DNA from: Athripsodes cinereus
Taxonomy: Eukaryota; Arthropoda; Insecta; Trichoptera; Leptoceridae
Direction: 5' to 3'
Length of the DNA stretch: 64,000 nucleotides
Assembly (NCBI GenBank): GCA_947579605.1
Contig: OX388307.1
Coordinates: forward strand, 32,651,237-32,715,236
Shown: in pieces, positions 43,090-53,169 of the stretch
Position numbering within the stretch: the first letter of the stretch is position 1
Layout of the letters: every line of letters begins with the position of its first letter
Notes under the pieces: generated by a model
Told to the model about the DNA's origin: nothing
What the model saw: the letters and a program-made list of their open reading frames with translations, nothing else
Databases searched by the model: none
Position numbers and translations under genes: made by a program

Positions 43090-44625
43090 CCTTCAGCCTT
43101 TGATTTTTATTCCGATTTAACATGTTTGTTCTTCATTGAATTTTATTGATATTTATTTTGTAAAACTCCATATTGATAAAAAATAAAATGTGATTATATG
43201 ATTTTATAGTTACTTGATTAAAGTGACTCGAGTTTCGACATTTAATTTACTTCATTAAAGTACATGTTAAACCAAATAATCAGATTTTATTTTTGAATTT
43301 TGTTCTTCATGTTTCTTGATGTAATTTTTACCATTAATCATTGCAAGAGTTTACAAATTACAAGCATGTTCTTCACTTTTTTCTGGTCCTTCCTCTGTCC
43401 GTCGTACTAAAAAAAAATCATATTGATTTCAGCTTGCCATCCATCCTGTATAATTATTTTCTAGTTGTCCCCTAGAATATGGATAAACACGACTAGATGA
43501 TGATGATGATGTTGAATTTTTTTTTCTTTGGTGCTACGATTCTTCGACTTCTTGTGAAAAGGACGGCTTTCAATAAATTTGCTTCTAAAACCGATGATAT
43601 TGCTCTAGCGCCGCTTTTTAAATGACAGGTAGATGAATGGATCTAGATTTTTTTTTATTTATATGATCAATTATGTACGGCAATATAAGTCATTTGTAAT
43701 CTTAATAAGCTCAATAATCGTGCACTAATATTTTTTGTAATTAATAATACATAAAATAATCGATGTACTTTGTGCACTTAACAACCCTTAGCATCAATTT
43801 TGGTTAAATCAATTCGGAAATGTTTGAAATTTTGTCCACGTAATCCGTGGGGGTGGAAACAAAATCATGACGAGACAAAATGGATATGAGAGAGAATACA
43901 TATATATGTATATGTAGAGAAGTGCTGAGAAGTGTGTATGGATGATAATAATAACAATAACGGTAACAGGAGGGTGCATCTTTCTGGATGACAAACTCAA
44001 ATTTGGCTCATTTTTTTTATTCGTATCATTGTTTTGCTTTCGATTCCTGTGGGCCCTACCCAAGATACTACTTGCAAAATACCTTCCTAATGTATTTCCA
44101 GAATTACAATGTGTCGGATTTAGTGCAAGTTAATCGTACAAAATAGGCTGCCTTACTCTAAGAATGTATTGATCCACCAATATTAATTGTTATACAAAAT
44201 GTTGCAGCCACATTGATTGGAATAAAGTAAAGTGGACAAGAGTGAAAAAATTAAAAATGTTTAAGCCCGACAAGAAATAATCATCAAATTAATCAAGCAA
44301 CAGATTTGATATCTGACACCATAAATTATTTTACACATTTTTATGTCATTGTTATGTCTATGTATGTAATGAATAAATAAACAGAAAATTAGATCTCGTT
44401 AAGAAAATTTGCAAACTATTTTTTTTTCTTTTTTTAGGCGATACCGAATGAATTATGATTTGCAAACCATTGTAATGAACTCAATATTCCAACTCTTAAA
44501 AATTAAAATGCTATACCTAATGAATAAATTTATTCAATATGAATAATTGAGGGGTATGGAAAACATAGCATCAATCTTAGAACATTGAAACTAAGAAAAC
44601 AACACAATTCTTAAATATCTATCTA
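43090..44625. other. No gene seen; AT-rich spacer
   Basis: The GTTTCGACAT word near 43230 recalls the GTCGAAACC foldbacks but no arms could be defined. A short (GAT)n run lies at about 43498. No gene. Confidence 0.35.
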
Positions 44626-44629
44626 TACT

Positions 44630-44830
44630 TTCACGCCATATCGGGTCCCAGATGTTGGAACAAGCTGCCTCTGTGTCTGCGAGAGGAGGTGAATGGAGAG
44701 AGTTTTAAAAGAGGACTGAAGACACACCTTTTTGCTGGGAGTTTCGGGTGATGGATACGATATACGGCGCCCTTGAGGTCATGTTATGAGTAAACGGCGC
44801 TTTACAAATTGTATATATATATATATATCT
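44630..44830 (+). pseudogene. L2-like LINE C-terminal fragment, copy 2
   Basis: The frame reads GPRCWNKLPLCLREEVNGES, then FKRGLKTHLFAG. The W..LP..LR.......F...LKT.LF end matches the L2-type fragments at 32870 and 53170 but is clearly another subfamily. GGCGCC (44766-44771) and GGCGCT (44796-44801) sit at the same spacing as in the other copies. An (AT)n run follows at about 44812. Confidence 0.7.
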
Positions 44831-45610
44831 CAAGCAGGGTAGGCAGAGAAATCTATCCTTCTTCTACATGCATACAATAACTCATACACGCACGACGATT
44901 TCTCTTACACGGCCGTCCTTAAGAATTAGTTCCAAGTGGTTCTCGGACATTTATTAAATAAAAAAAAGTTTTTGAATTTTATGAACATGTCATAGATATT
45001 GACATGTAATGTCTTTGTCGAATTCATACATTACATTTCAAAACCTAAATCACTTATACAGATAAAACTCAAACAGCGTATATTTTATTTTTAATAATAG
45101 GAAATTTTACAAAATAAATTCCAACAAATTTCTAAGCGCATATCTATCCTTACTTGAAGTGCTATTGCTTGTAAATCGCCTCTTATAAACTGATTTACTC
45201 GAGACGAATTTTTATGATATGGAGTAAACTAGAAAAAATGCGAATATTTCAGCATTCCAAGTTAAATATTTCTGAAAAATCGAACGATGCTACTTTGCTT
45301 TTATACCTCTCAATTTAATACAAGAACAAGTTCTTGATGCATATCATTTATTTGTAAGGGAGACACGATAGATAAAGGTTGAAGAATCTCTCTACTACAT
45401 AGATACTTTTCCACTGCTGGAGTAAAACTTATCTTGTTGGCAGTGAAATTCAAACCTTGAAACAAGTCGACCTGAAACAATATATAAATCAGTGTAAAGA
45501 AAGTTTTTTTATCATTTCACATACATATGTGTTATCAAAAGAAAACGTAAAATCGTCGTTGCATATTCAAAAAAAGGTATGTGAATTTATAAATGTTTTG
45601 ACATTTCTCC
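44831..45610. other. No gene seen; spacer
   Basis: No recognisable gene or repeat family. Confidence 0.35.
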
Positions 45611-45617
45611 AATAAAC

Positions 45618-45809
45618 CGCTTATAATGAATGTTTAGAATATTTACTAATTTTTTTATTGTTTAACCGGATTTGGGTGTAGATGACAAAACCAATCAGAA
45701 ACCTCGATTGGAGAACCAACCTTTCTCACTTCTTCCGATTAGATTCTACACAATGTTGCATTGTGTAGACATGGTTCTCCAATCGAGGTTTCTGATTCGC
45801 TTATAATGA
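45618..45809. mobile_element. Insertion flanked by 12-bp direct repeats, with an inner palindrome
   Basis: CGCTTATAATGA occurs at 45618-45629 and 45798-45809. Between them is an inverted repeat, AATCAGAAACCTCGATTGGA then GAACCA (45696-45722), mirrored by TGGTTCTCCAATCGAGGTTT then CTGATT (45770-45796). A small inner hairpin is CTACACAATG/CATTGTGTAG. Long direct flanks suggest a target duplication. The element type is unknown. Confidence 0.55.
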
Positions 45810-45814
45810 CATCA

Positions 45815-46070
45815 TAACCATTTTGTAAAGTGATTCTTAGTATCAAATATTAAAATTCAATACTTAAAGACTAAGAGCATATGCCAATGAAAAGTCCAAC
45901 CAACAATTTTAATGCTGTAATGAACAATTTTTAAAGAAAGGGTATGCCGAAATAAAAATATTGGCACATACCTCTTTTTGAATATGCAGCCACGAAATAT
46001 AATTCATTCACTCTGATCATTCGTAAACGAGTGGATGGCTTTTGAATATGGAATAGAACACTTTGACTCG
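45815..46070. other. No gene seen; spacer
   Basis: Unrecognised AT-rich sequence. Confidence 0.3.
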
Positions 46071-46071
46071 G

Positions 46072-46262
46072 ATACTACTATACTACACTATCACGGCATA
46101 TCTCACAAGTGGGGTAGCCAGCAGACCAGCTGCATGTACCTGATAAACATGCAAGTCATCTTCTCTGACTCAACAAAAAATCGGAGACAATCAGCAAACC
46201 TCATCACTGAATTTGAGATGTAAAATGTTTTCATTTTTTCGAACAATTTGCTTGTTTTGACA
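46072..46262 (+). repeat. Dispersed repeat B, copy 10 (well preserved)
   Basis: ACTATCACGGCATATCTCAC, GTGGGGTAGCCAGCAGACCA, GCTGCATGTACCTGATAAAC and CAAACCTCATCACTGAATTT. Confidence 0.7.
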
Positions 46263-46625
46263 AGTTAGGGTGACGCATATAGTAACTGGCCCTTTTTAAG
46301 GGATCACGCAGAAAAATTTGCTTATATTTTCTAAATAATTTCCACTAGATTTATAAATTTATTAAATTAAACAAGGTTGATCTTTCAATAACTAGTTAGG
46401 GTAGAATTAAAATCGCTTGTCTTAATGAATAAAAACATTGAACATTGAACGAAAACATAATTTTAAAAAATGTACAGTAACTAGCCCTAAAATTTAATAA
46501 CTGGCCAGAACATGTACAATAACTGGACATTTATATAGTTCAAGTTCAAAAAGTAACAAAAAGCTATAAATCAATTGAAAATATAAAAGAAAAACAAGGA
46601 AATATCAATTAAGCATATTATCTTC
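46263..46625. other. No gene seen; short AACTGG-rich spacer
   Basis: AATAACTGG or AGTAACTGG recurs at about 46277, 46495 and 46510. No gene. Confidence 0.35.
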
Positions 46626-46628
46626 TAT

Positions 46629-46738
46629 ATGTGTTTAGTGCATTGTATATGTGTGTATCGTCGCGTTAGTACCCACAATACAAGATTCATCTTAGTTTGG
46701 GACTAGCTCGATCTGTGTGAAATGTCTATGTATGTTTT
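46629..46738 (+). repeat. SINE-1 3' fragment
   Basis: TGTGTTTAGTGCATTGTATA, CGTCGCGTTAGTACCCAC, GGGACTAGCTCGATCTGTGT and GTCTATGTATGTTTT match the SINE body without its head. Confidence 0.7.
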
Positions 46739-46739
46739 A

Positions 46740-47160
46740 TTTTTTATTTTATTTTTCTTTTAGATACAACAGCATTTACAATAGGAATAAGTAATTTACA
46801 AGTTCAATATTTGATTTACATCGCCAATTATAGTATCTTAAATATATTCATTATTATGTAGTACAAAAAAAAACAATATAAGTAAGTACACAATAGGTGG
46901 GGAAGAGAAGGAAGAAAGAAAGAGAAGAAAAATAACAAATAAGTTAATAGGAGGTGAGAGAGAGAGAAGGAAGAAAGAATAAAGAATAATTATAAGGCAT
47001 ATTCAGTACAATAACAACACCACAATACTATTTATATGTACCTACACTGTACTATATCATCGCATACCTATAGCTAGGTATATCTACACTATACTATACT
47101 ATACTATACGACAGCACTCAGCCATACTAAGTATACACAGTTCCACAGTATAAATAATCA
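46740..47160. other. No gene seen; purine-rich and CTATA-rich spacer
   Basis: A GAGAGAAGGAAGAAAG-type region (46905-46985) and a short ACTAT tandem (about 47085-47108). No gene. Confidence 0.4.
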
Positions 47161-47166
47161 AACAAT

Positions 47167-47502
47167 TTAATTGTTAAATTTGCGTTGATGGATGAGCTTG
47201 GTCTCCTTACCTTGCAAAACCGAAGGATTCTTTTTGATATGTGTTTCTTGCATAAATTACTGAACGGCGCCATTGACTCTCCAGAATTAGTTGAATTATT
47301 ACAATTTAGCGTTCCTGCCAGGTTTACCAGACAAACTGTGACATTTCACGAGTCTAATACTCGAAACAACTATGTTTATTATTCACCACTTATTAGAATT
47401 CACAGACTGGGGAACCTGGTAGGAGACCACACTGATGTTTTTGCTGACAGCTTCCCGAAATTCAAAACTGACATTGTAAATTATTTAAAATCACATAACT
47501 GA
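47167..47502 (+). pseudogene. CR1-like LINE ORF2 C-terminus (5'-truncated)
   Basis: The frame reads MDELGLLTLQNRRILFDMCF, LHKLLNGAIDSPELVELLQF, FTRQTVTFHESNTRNNYVYY and a stop after KSHN. It aligns with the last ~105 residues of the LINE at 20654 (for example FDCPELLSLLNF and KESNTRTNYQRH). The first ATG at 47188 is internal, not a real start. Only the tail of the polymerase is left, so no catalytic function. The 3' UTR runs to 48043. Confidence 0.82.
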
Positions 47503-48043
47503 CATAGGGCAATCGAGGTTTGCGATCTGACTTTCTGCGTACTGTACATTTGTAACGATATTTTATTTTATTTTATTATATTGACTAACATTGTTATTAT
47601 TCTTATCAGCTTTTTGACTATTTATTTGATTGACCATTTTTGATTATTGAATTTTATTTAATACTTTTGAATGTTAAATTCTAGTCTATTATTTGTGATT
47701 AAAAATCCTTATCATTTACCTATTTAGTAATTTATAATCCATCTAAGAGTATTTTTTGTTTGTGTAAGTTCGTATTGATTTTTGCATTTTATTGCTGATG
47801 TTAAATTTTTGATATTTGAATTTATTTTATTGTCTTAACTGTTTAAATGGTTCATAATCTACAATTGTGTATTAATTTATTGACTCTATTTGATAATTCT
47901 TGACTCTTTTTATATTTTTAAACTCAATGACGTGTATATGTGTGAACTTGTATTGTTAATATTTTTCTTTTTGTAGTCTGTCTTGTATTTGAACATGTAA
48001 AAGGCTTGCGCCGTATGTGAATAAATAAATAAATAAATAAATA
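47503..48043 (+). mobile_element. LINE 3' UTR, terminal hairpin and (AATA)n tail
   Basis: It ends GTAAAAGGCTTGCGCCGTAT then GTG and (AATA)n. The GGC-N4-GCC hairpin is at 48003-48012. The tail runs directly into the 5' LTR of the BEL/Pao element, without a recognisable target duplication. Confidence 0.75.
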
Positions 48044-48320
48044 AAATTTATATCAATTTAGTAAGGAGGTACCTCTGTAGATAGGTACCTACCTAAATCA
48101 AATCATTTAATAGAAGTGTAATAGTTTATTTAAATTTATAAGTAGTTTGAAAATGGAACAGTTTTGAATATTGTGTTGTTATATTTTTTCTGTCTGTCAT
48201 TGTTTTTGGTATGAGTAGTAATGTACATATTTAAACGATTCTTTCAATTATATTATTATTTAATTAAGTAAAACACCAACTTTTTATTTTTAACAACCAC
48301 ATTTCTGACCATTAATATAC
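48044..48320 (+). repeat. 5' LTR of the BEL/Pao element
   Basis: It is identical to 52304-52580 over 277 bp by direct reading. It begins AAATTTATATCAATTTAG directly after the LINE tail and ends CATTAATATAC. Confidence 0.9.
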
Positions 48321-48414
48321 AATTGGTCCTATCGTACCGGATATAAGTGGACTTGTTGGTTGTTAAGTGTTTTATATAAGTTTTGAGACATAGTTTTATT
48401 GAGTGCCACCGACG

Positions 48415-48702
48415 ATGGAAGAAAAGAAAATGTTAAATGTAAGGCGTTACATTAAAGGACGCCTAACATATTATGAAGAACATTTAAAAGAAACAACAAA
48501 TATATCAGAGTATCATTTGATCATGGAAAGACTGCAAGAGTTATTTTCAAAGTTACAAGATGTTAATATTGAATTGGAAGCTGATGAATCACATGTTCCG
48601 GAAGGAATTCAACTAGAAATTAAATGCAATTATTTAATAAAAATGATAAAAGATAAAGTGAATGTTTCTAAAACCTCTGAAGCCAATGTTCATGGTACCT
48701 AA
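48415..48702 (+). CDS. BEL/Pao gag N-terminal segment (frame 1)
   Basis: 95 aa from the ATG at 48415 (a GTG at 48403 is also in frame). It is charged and helical: RRYIKGRLTYYEEHLKE, EYHLIMERLQELFSKLQDVN and IQLEIKCNYLIKMIKDKV, as in the N-terminal coiled part of BEL/Pao gag proteins, where it helps particle assembly. The natural continuation (DUF1759-type capsid) lies in the next frame, overlapping at 48662-48702. A +1 or -2 shift is therefore needed. I read this as an inactivating indel; programmed frameshifting is not excluded, but I see no obvious slippery heptamer. Confidence 0.7.
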   Translation: MEEKKMLNVRRYIKGRLTYYEEHLKETTNISEYHLIMERLQELFSKLQDVNIELEADESHVPEGIQLEIKCNYLIKMIKDKVNVSKTSEANVHGT

Positions 48703-51700
48703 TATACAAAACTGCATGCTGCCCAAAATTAACCTGCCAAATTTCGAAGGAAGTTATAGTACTTGGCAGTCTTTCAAGGACCTTTATATCTCTATGATTC
48801 ATAATAATACTAAATTAAATGATGTAGAAAAATTATACTACTTGAAGTCTTGTTTGACTGGAGAGGCCGCAGCCACCATTTCATCCTTGGAGATTGCTGA
48901 TACGAACTATGAAGCAGCATGGAATGCATTGCTGAAGCGTTACGACAACAAAACTTTGATTGCACATTTTTATTTACAAAAAATTATGAATTTGGAAAAA
49001 GTAAACAAAAATTATTCATTAAGAAATTTGTTATGTGATTTTCAGCAGAATTATAGTGCATTATTGTCATTGAATGTCGGCAACATGGCTGACTTGTTAC
49101 TTATACACACACTGTCGGCAAGACTTGACTTTCTTTCTTTCAGGGATTTTGAATTTCAGAGAACGAGTACGGCGTTTCCTTCTTTAGGCGAGTTTGTTGA
49201 TTTTGTGACTCAGAGATGTCAAGCGCTGGAAGTAATTTCAAGTGATGAATCAAGGTCTAAGTTCACAAATAAAATAATATCAAATGTTACGACGAGCGCT
49301 ACTAAGTCCGAAAGGGATAATCTCATCGGTAGGAAATGTTTATTTTGTCATAAAAACAATCATTGCATATTGAATTGTTTCAAATTCAAAAAATGTCAAC
49401 CTGATAAAAGGCGTTTGTCGGTGGAAAGGTTAAAATTGTGTTTCTTGTGTTTATCTTTAAATCATAAGGTGTCCGATTGTAGACGGACGGATTTATTGTG
49501 TAATAATTGTCAACAGAGACACAATTCTCTGTTACATGTAAATATTGCGAAAGAATCGGTAAATCACTGTGATGATAATGATGTTACGAAAGTTTCCGTA
49601 AGTCCGGGACCTTCAGTTTCATTATCAGTTAAAAATATTAATAACACTTTATGTCATAATGTATCATTACTACCTACTGTTTCTTGTTATATTGTTGACG
49701 ATGCGGGAAATAAGCATCAATGCAAATTATTGATGGATGTTGGAAGTCAAAGAAATTTCGTTTCAGCCGAGTTTGTGAAGAAATTATTTGGTGTTAATTT
49801 CAGGTCAGTGCAGTTCTCAGTTGAAGGGGTTGGAGGTCATTCAACCTCCGTTTCTCAATCGGTAAAGTTAACCATTGTGTCTAGATTTTCTGATTTTAAG
49901 TTGAATTCAGAGTTTGGTGTACTGGACACAATAACCGATAGTCTTCCAACAAGTGATTTCTCAAAGAAGGAAGTAAGATGGCCTTCTCATGTTAAATTGG
50001 CGGATCCCAGTTTTAATGTATCAAGTAAGATAGATATCATTTTGGGTGCCAATGATTTTTTCATTTGCCTTAAGTCAGGTAAAATAGATATGGGACCTGG
50101 ATTCCCAGGTTTAATAAATACCAAGTTTGGTTGGGTGATGTGCGGAGATCTATCTTTATCAGATCGGCTTTCGTGTTCTTTAAAAAAGTCTGTTTGTAAT
50201 TTAGCTGTTTTGGACTCCGACATTACACGTTTTTGGGATTTGGAAAATATTCCTGATAAAAAAATCTTATCATTACAGGATAAGGAATGTGAGCAGTCAT
50301 ACTTAAAGTCTGTAACACGTGATGAGTTTGGCAGATATCAAGTAGATCTTCCAGTTAAAAAGGAATTACTGTCAAGGTTAGGTGATTCCTACAATATGGC
50401 ATATCGTCGTTTTGTGTTTTTAGAGAAAAAATTGGCAAAGAATTTAGAGTTTTATGAAAAATATCGTTCATTTATTTATGAATTTGTTGAACTAGGTCAT
50501 GCGTATTGGGTAGATAAATTCCCTCATCAGAGTAATTTTGTTGAATATTACATGCCTCATCATGCAGTGGTGAAGGAACATTCAACAACCACTAAGTTAA
50601 GGGTTGTTTTTGACGCTTCTGCAGTCTCATCATCAGGTTTAAGTCTCAATGATGTACTTATGGTTGGCCCATCTGTGCAGCCAGATTTGTTCACAATTTT
50701 ATTGAGATTTCGCATGAATGTGTATGCTTTTGTATGCGATATTACTAAAATGTATCGTCAAATCAGTATCAAAGATGAATTTCAGTCACTACAACGTATT
50801 TTATGGAGAGATGATCCTCAGCAACCAATGAAGTGCCTGCAGTTATCAACTGTTACGTATGGTACCGCTCCAGCCAGTTTCTTAGCCACCAGAACTTTAC
50901 AGCAGTTGGTTGAGGATGAAGGTCACAACTTTCCTTTAGGTTCTAAAGTGTTAACCGAAAATGCGTATGTTGATGATATTTTGGTTAGTTGTAGCGATGA
51001 GAATGTTTTGATCGATATTGTTAATCAAGTACAAACCCTGTTAAGTCTTGGCAAATTTGATTTACACAAATGGTATTCTAATAATCCTGTTGTATTGAAT
51101 ACTATCCCCTGTGAAAAGTGGGAAAGATGTACATTTTCCTTTAAAACTGTAGAAAATTCTTCTGTCAAGACTTTAGGTCTGAAATGGGAGCCCGTTTCAG
51201 ATGAATTTCAAGTTGTTTTACCCGATAAATTATTAAGTAAAAGTCCGACAAAGAGAAATGTTCTATCAGATATTGCCAAAATTTTTGATCCCTTGGGTTT
51301 TGTAGCTCCTGTAACTGTTTTTGCAAAATTGTTAATGCAACAAATTTGGAAGGAAGGTATAGCCTGGGATGATAATATTCCTAGCGCTATCTTAGAAGTG
51401 TGGAAGTCATTTTGTGAAAATTTGCACTTTTTGAATTTTATTTCAGTACCTCGTCTGATTTTTCCAAAGGATTTGGTGAAAATTGAACTTCATGGATTTG
51501 CTGATAGCTCTACAAAGGCTTACGGAGGTGTTATTTACGCACGTTGCCAATCTTTACATAATTATACAGTCCACTTAATTTGTGCTAAATCTCGTGTTGC
51601 TCTATTAAAGCCAGTCAGTTTACCTCGTTTGAAATTGTTGGCTGCTCTTCTTGTTGCCAGATTAATGGATAAAGTTAGTAAGGTATTGAATATTGATTTA

Positions 51701-52099
51701 AGTAATTGTTTTTATTGTACAGATTCAATGATCACATTGTGTTGGATTAAGGGAGATCCTTTTAAATGGACCATATTTGTGGCCAATAGAGTAGTTGAAA
51801 TACAAGATATTTCATTAACATGTAATTGGAGTCATGTTAAATGGCGAGAAAATCCAGCCGATTTGATTTCTATGGGTTTGAAGCCGCAGGATTTAGTTGG
51901 TTGCAAGTTATGGTTTGAAGGTCCATATTGGTTATCTTTTGGAGAATTTCAATGTCATGTTCCAATTTCACTTGATGAGTCATCTATTCCAGAACAAAAA
52001 GTCGTCGCTCATGTCTTACGCGAAACGCAAAAATGTTATTTAGGTGTTGACCATACAGGTGCTATTAACGTAAAAGTTTCCGGGCTGAGGAAGAATTAA
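48662..52099 (+). CDS. BEL/Pao gag-pol polyprotein lacking most of the integrase
   Basis: 1,145 aa from an internal ATG. Capsid words KINLPNFEGSYSTWQSFKD (22-40) and LTGEAA (65-70). Two CX2CX4HX4C knuckles (CLFC...NC 226-239; CFLC...DC 260-273) and a CX2CX3HX4H motif (280-292). Protease region LLMDVGSQ (356-363): the usual D-T/S-G is DVG. Reverse transcriptase: LRVVFDAS (646-653), then CDITKMYRQI (692-701) and YVDDI (769-773) intact. RNase H: FADSS (946-950), TDS (1020-1022) and NPAD (1064-1067) present, but PRLKLLAAL (988-996) has K where E is normally catalytic. After a short linker the frame meets YLGVDHTGAINVKVSGLR, the middle of the integrase core, and stops at residue 1145. The N-terminal zinc domain and most of the integrase core and tail are gone. 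It acts, if at all, only with helper enzymes. Confidence 0.92.
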   Translation: MFLKPLKPMFMVPNIQNCMLPKINLPNFEGSYSTWQSFKDLYISMIHNNTKLNDVEKLYYLKSCLTGEAAATISSLEIADTNYEAAWNALLKRYDNKTLIAHFYLQKIMNLEKVNKNYSLRNLLCDFQQNYSALLSLNVGNMADLLLIHTLSARLDFLSFRDFEFQRTSTAFPSLGEFVDFVTQRCQALEVISSDESRSKFTNKIISNVTTSATKSERDNLIGRKCLFCHKNNHCILNCFKFKKCQPDKRRLSVERLKLCFLCLSLNHKVSDCRRTDLLCNNCQQRHNSLLHVNIAKESVNHCDDNDVTKVSVSPGPSVSLSVKNINNTLCHNVSLLPTVSCYIVDDAGNKHQCKLLMDVGSQRNFVSAEFVKKLFGVNFRSVQFSVEGVGGHSTSVSQSVKLTIVSRFSDFKLNSEFGVLDTITDSLPTSDFSKKEVRWPSHVKLADPSFNVSSKIDIILGANDFFICLKSGKIDMGPGFPGLINTKFGWVMCGDLSLSDRLSCSLKKSVCNLAVLDSDITRFWDLENIPDKKILSLQDKECEQSYLKSVTRDEFGRYQVDLPVKKELLSRLGDSYNMAYRRFVFLEKKLAKNLEFYEKYRSFIYEFVELGHAYWVDKFPHQSNFVEYYMPHHAVVKEHSTTTKLRVVFDASAVSSSGLSLNDVLMVGPSVQPDLFTILLRFRMNVYAFVCDITKMYRQISIKDEFQSLQRILWRDDPQQPMKCLQLSTVTYGTAPASFLATRTLQQLVEDEGHNFPLGSKVLTENAYVDDILVSCSDENVLIDIVNQVQTLLSLGKFDLHKWYSNNPVVLNTIPCEKWERCTFSFKTVENSSVKTLGLKWEPVSDEFQVVLPDKLLSKSPTKRNVLSDIAKIFDPLGFVAPVTVFAKLLMQQIWKEGIAWDDNIPSAILEVWKSFCENLHFLNFISVPRLIFPKDLVKIELHGFADSSTKAYGGVIYARCQSLHNYTVHLICAKSRVALLKPVSLPRLKLLAALLVARLMDKVSKVLNIDLSNCFYCTDSMITLCWIKGDPFKWTIFVANRVVEIQDISLTCNWSHVKWRENPADLISMGLKPQDLVGCKLWFEGPYWLSFGEFQCHVPISLDESSIPEQKVVAHVLRETQKCYLGVDHTGAINVKVSGLRKN

Positions 52100-52303
52100 A
52101 TAATTTGTTTTTATATGTATAATGTTTACTGTTATTATGTAAAATGTTTAAGAATGATTTCAGTTGTATTGCTAATTTAATTAATTTCTTGAAATCAACA
52201 TTGTTATTGTTTACTTATTTTTGTTTTATAAAATTTTACAATTGTATTGCACCTGATATATTATATTGAATGTTGACATTACATGTCAACGGAGGGGTGT
52301 GTT
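52100..52303 (+). other. BEL/Pao 3' non-coding region and polypurine tract
   Basis: AT-rich sequence after the pol stop. TGACATTACATGTCA (about 52273-52288) is a short palindrome immediately upstream of the purine tract GGAGGGG. Confidence 0.6.
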
Positions 52304-52580
52304 AAATTTATATCAATTTAGTAAGGAGGTACCTCTGTAGATAGGTACCTACCTAAATCAAATCATTTAATAGAAGTGTAATAGTTTATTTAAATTTATA
52401 AGTAGTTTGAAAATGGAACAGTTTTGAATATTGTGTTGTTATATTTTTTCTGTCTGTCATTGTTTTTGGTATGAGTAGTAATGTACATATTTAAACGATT
52501 CTTTCAATTATATTATTATTTAATTAAGTAAAACACCAACTTTTTATTTTTAACAACCACATTTCTGACCATTAATATAC
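52304..52580 (+). repeat. 3' LTR of the BEL/Pao element
   Basis: Identical to the 5' LTR. It is followed by TTCAGCGC with no match to the left flank. Confidence 0.9.
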
Positions 52581-52589
52581 TTCAGCGCA

Positions 52590-52850
52590 ATGTACCTACT
52601 CAGCCACCATTAGGTGACAATAATTTTTTTTTTATTTTATTTTATTATGTTATGTTATGTTATCTTTGTAAGAATTTTTGAACATTAAAAAATAATTCAT
52701 CTACCTACTTCAATGAATATTTTTATTTGTTATTTTGATTATTATTTTTTATTATTTCGTATTTACTTATTGTTGTTATATTTCCTTTCTGTGTTATCAA
52801 CATGTAACAGGCGAAAGCCGTGAATGTGCTTAAATAAATTTAAAAAAAAT
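52590..52850 (+). mobile_element. CR1/Jockey-like LINE 3' end
   Basis: T-rich 3' UTR ending ACATGTAACAGGCGAAAGCC then GTGAATGTGCTTAAATAAAT. The GGC-GAAA-GCC hairpin is at 52810-52819. No coding part is left. Confidence 0.55.
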
Positions 52851-53165
52851 ATCATCAAAAGTAAATACATTTATTACAAAATACACTTGTACTTTATCTA
52901 ATTATGAAAGAGATAGATGAACATATAGGTGACAGAAGACAAACAAGAAACTTTGCTATAAATTACTAATTAACACTCTACCGACTACCCCCCTCTCCCC
53001 CTCACGCTATCTATTTTGAGTTCTGCAGACTCTACTAACTGAGGAGATACTCTATTACAAGTCTGATATTCCGAGGAAGTACATATCGAAGTAACACAGG
53101 TACCAACAAATGAATTATTTCTCCTGGTGATGTGCCGGTACCTTCATACACTATTATAATTTATT
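52851..53165. other. No gene seen; spacer
   Basis: No recognisable feature except a pyrimidine-rich CCCCCCTCTCCCCCTC (about 52987). Confidence 0.35.
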
Positions 53166-53169
53166 TTCT

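Larger units (their letters stand above)
48044..52580 (+). mobile_element. BEL/Pao LTR retrotransposon, internally deleted
   Basis: Identical 277-bp repeats (48044-48320 and 52304-52580, offset 4,260) flank a gag-pol interior. A possible primer-binding site, TTGGTCCTATCGTACCGG, starts just after the 5' LTR (48323). A polypurine tract GGAGGGG (52291-52297) precedes the 3' LTR. From the internal junctions the canonical LTR would be TGTT...ACA. The 5' LTR lacks the first four bases and the 3' LTR lacks the last one, and no target duplication is seen. Pol stops within the start of the integrase. Confidence 0.88.
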
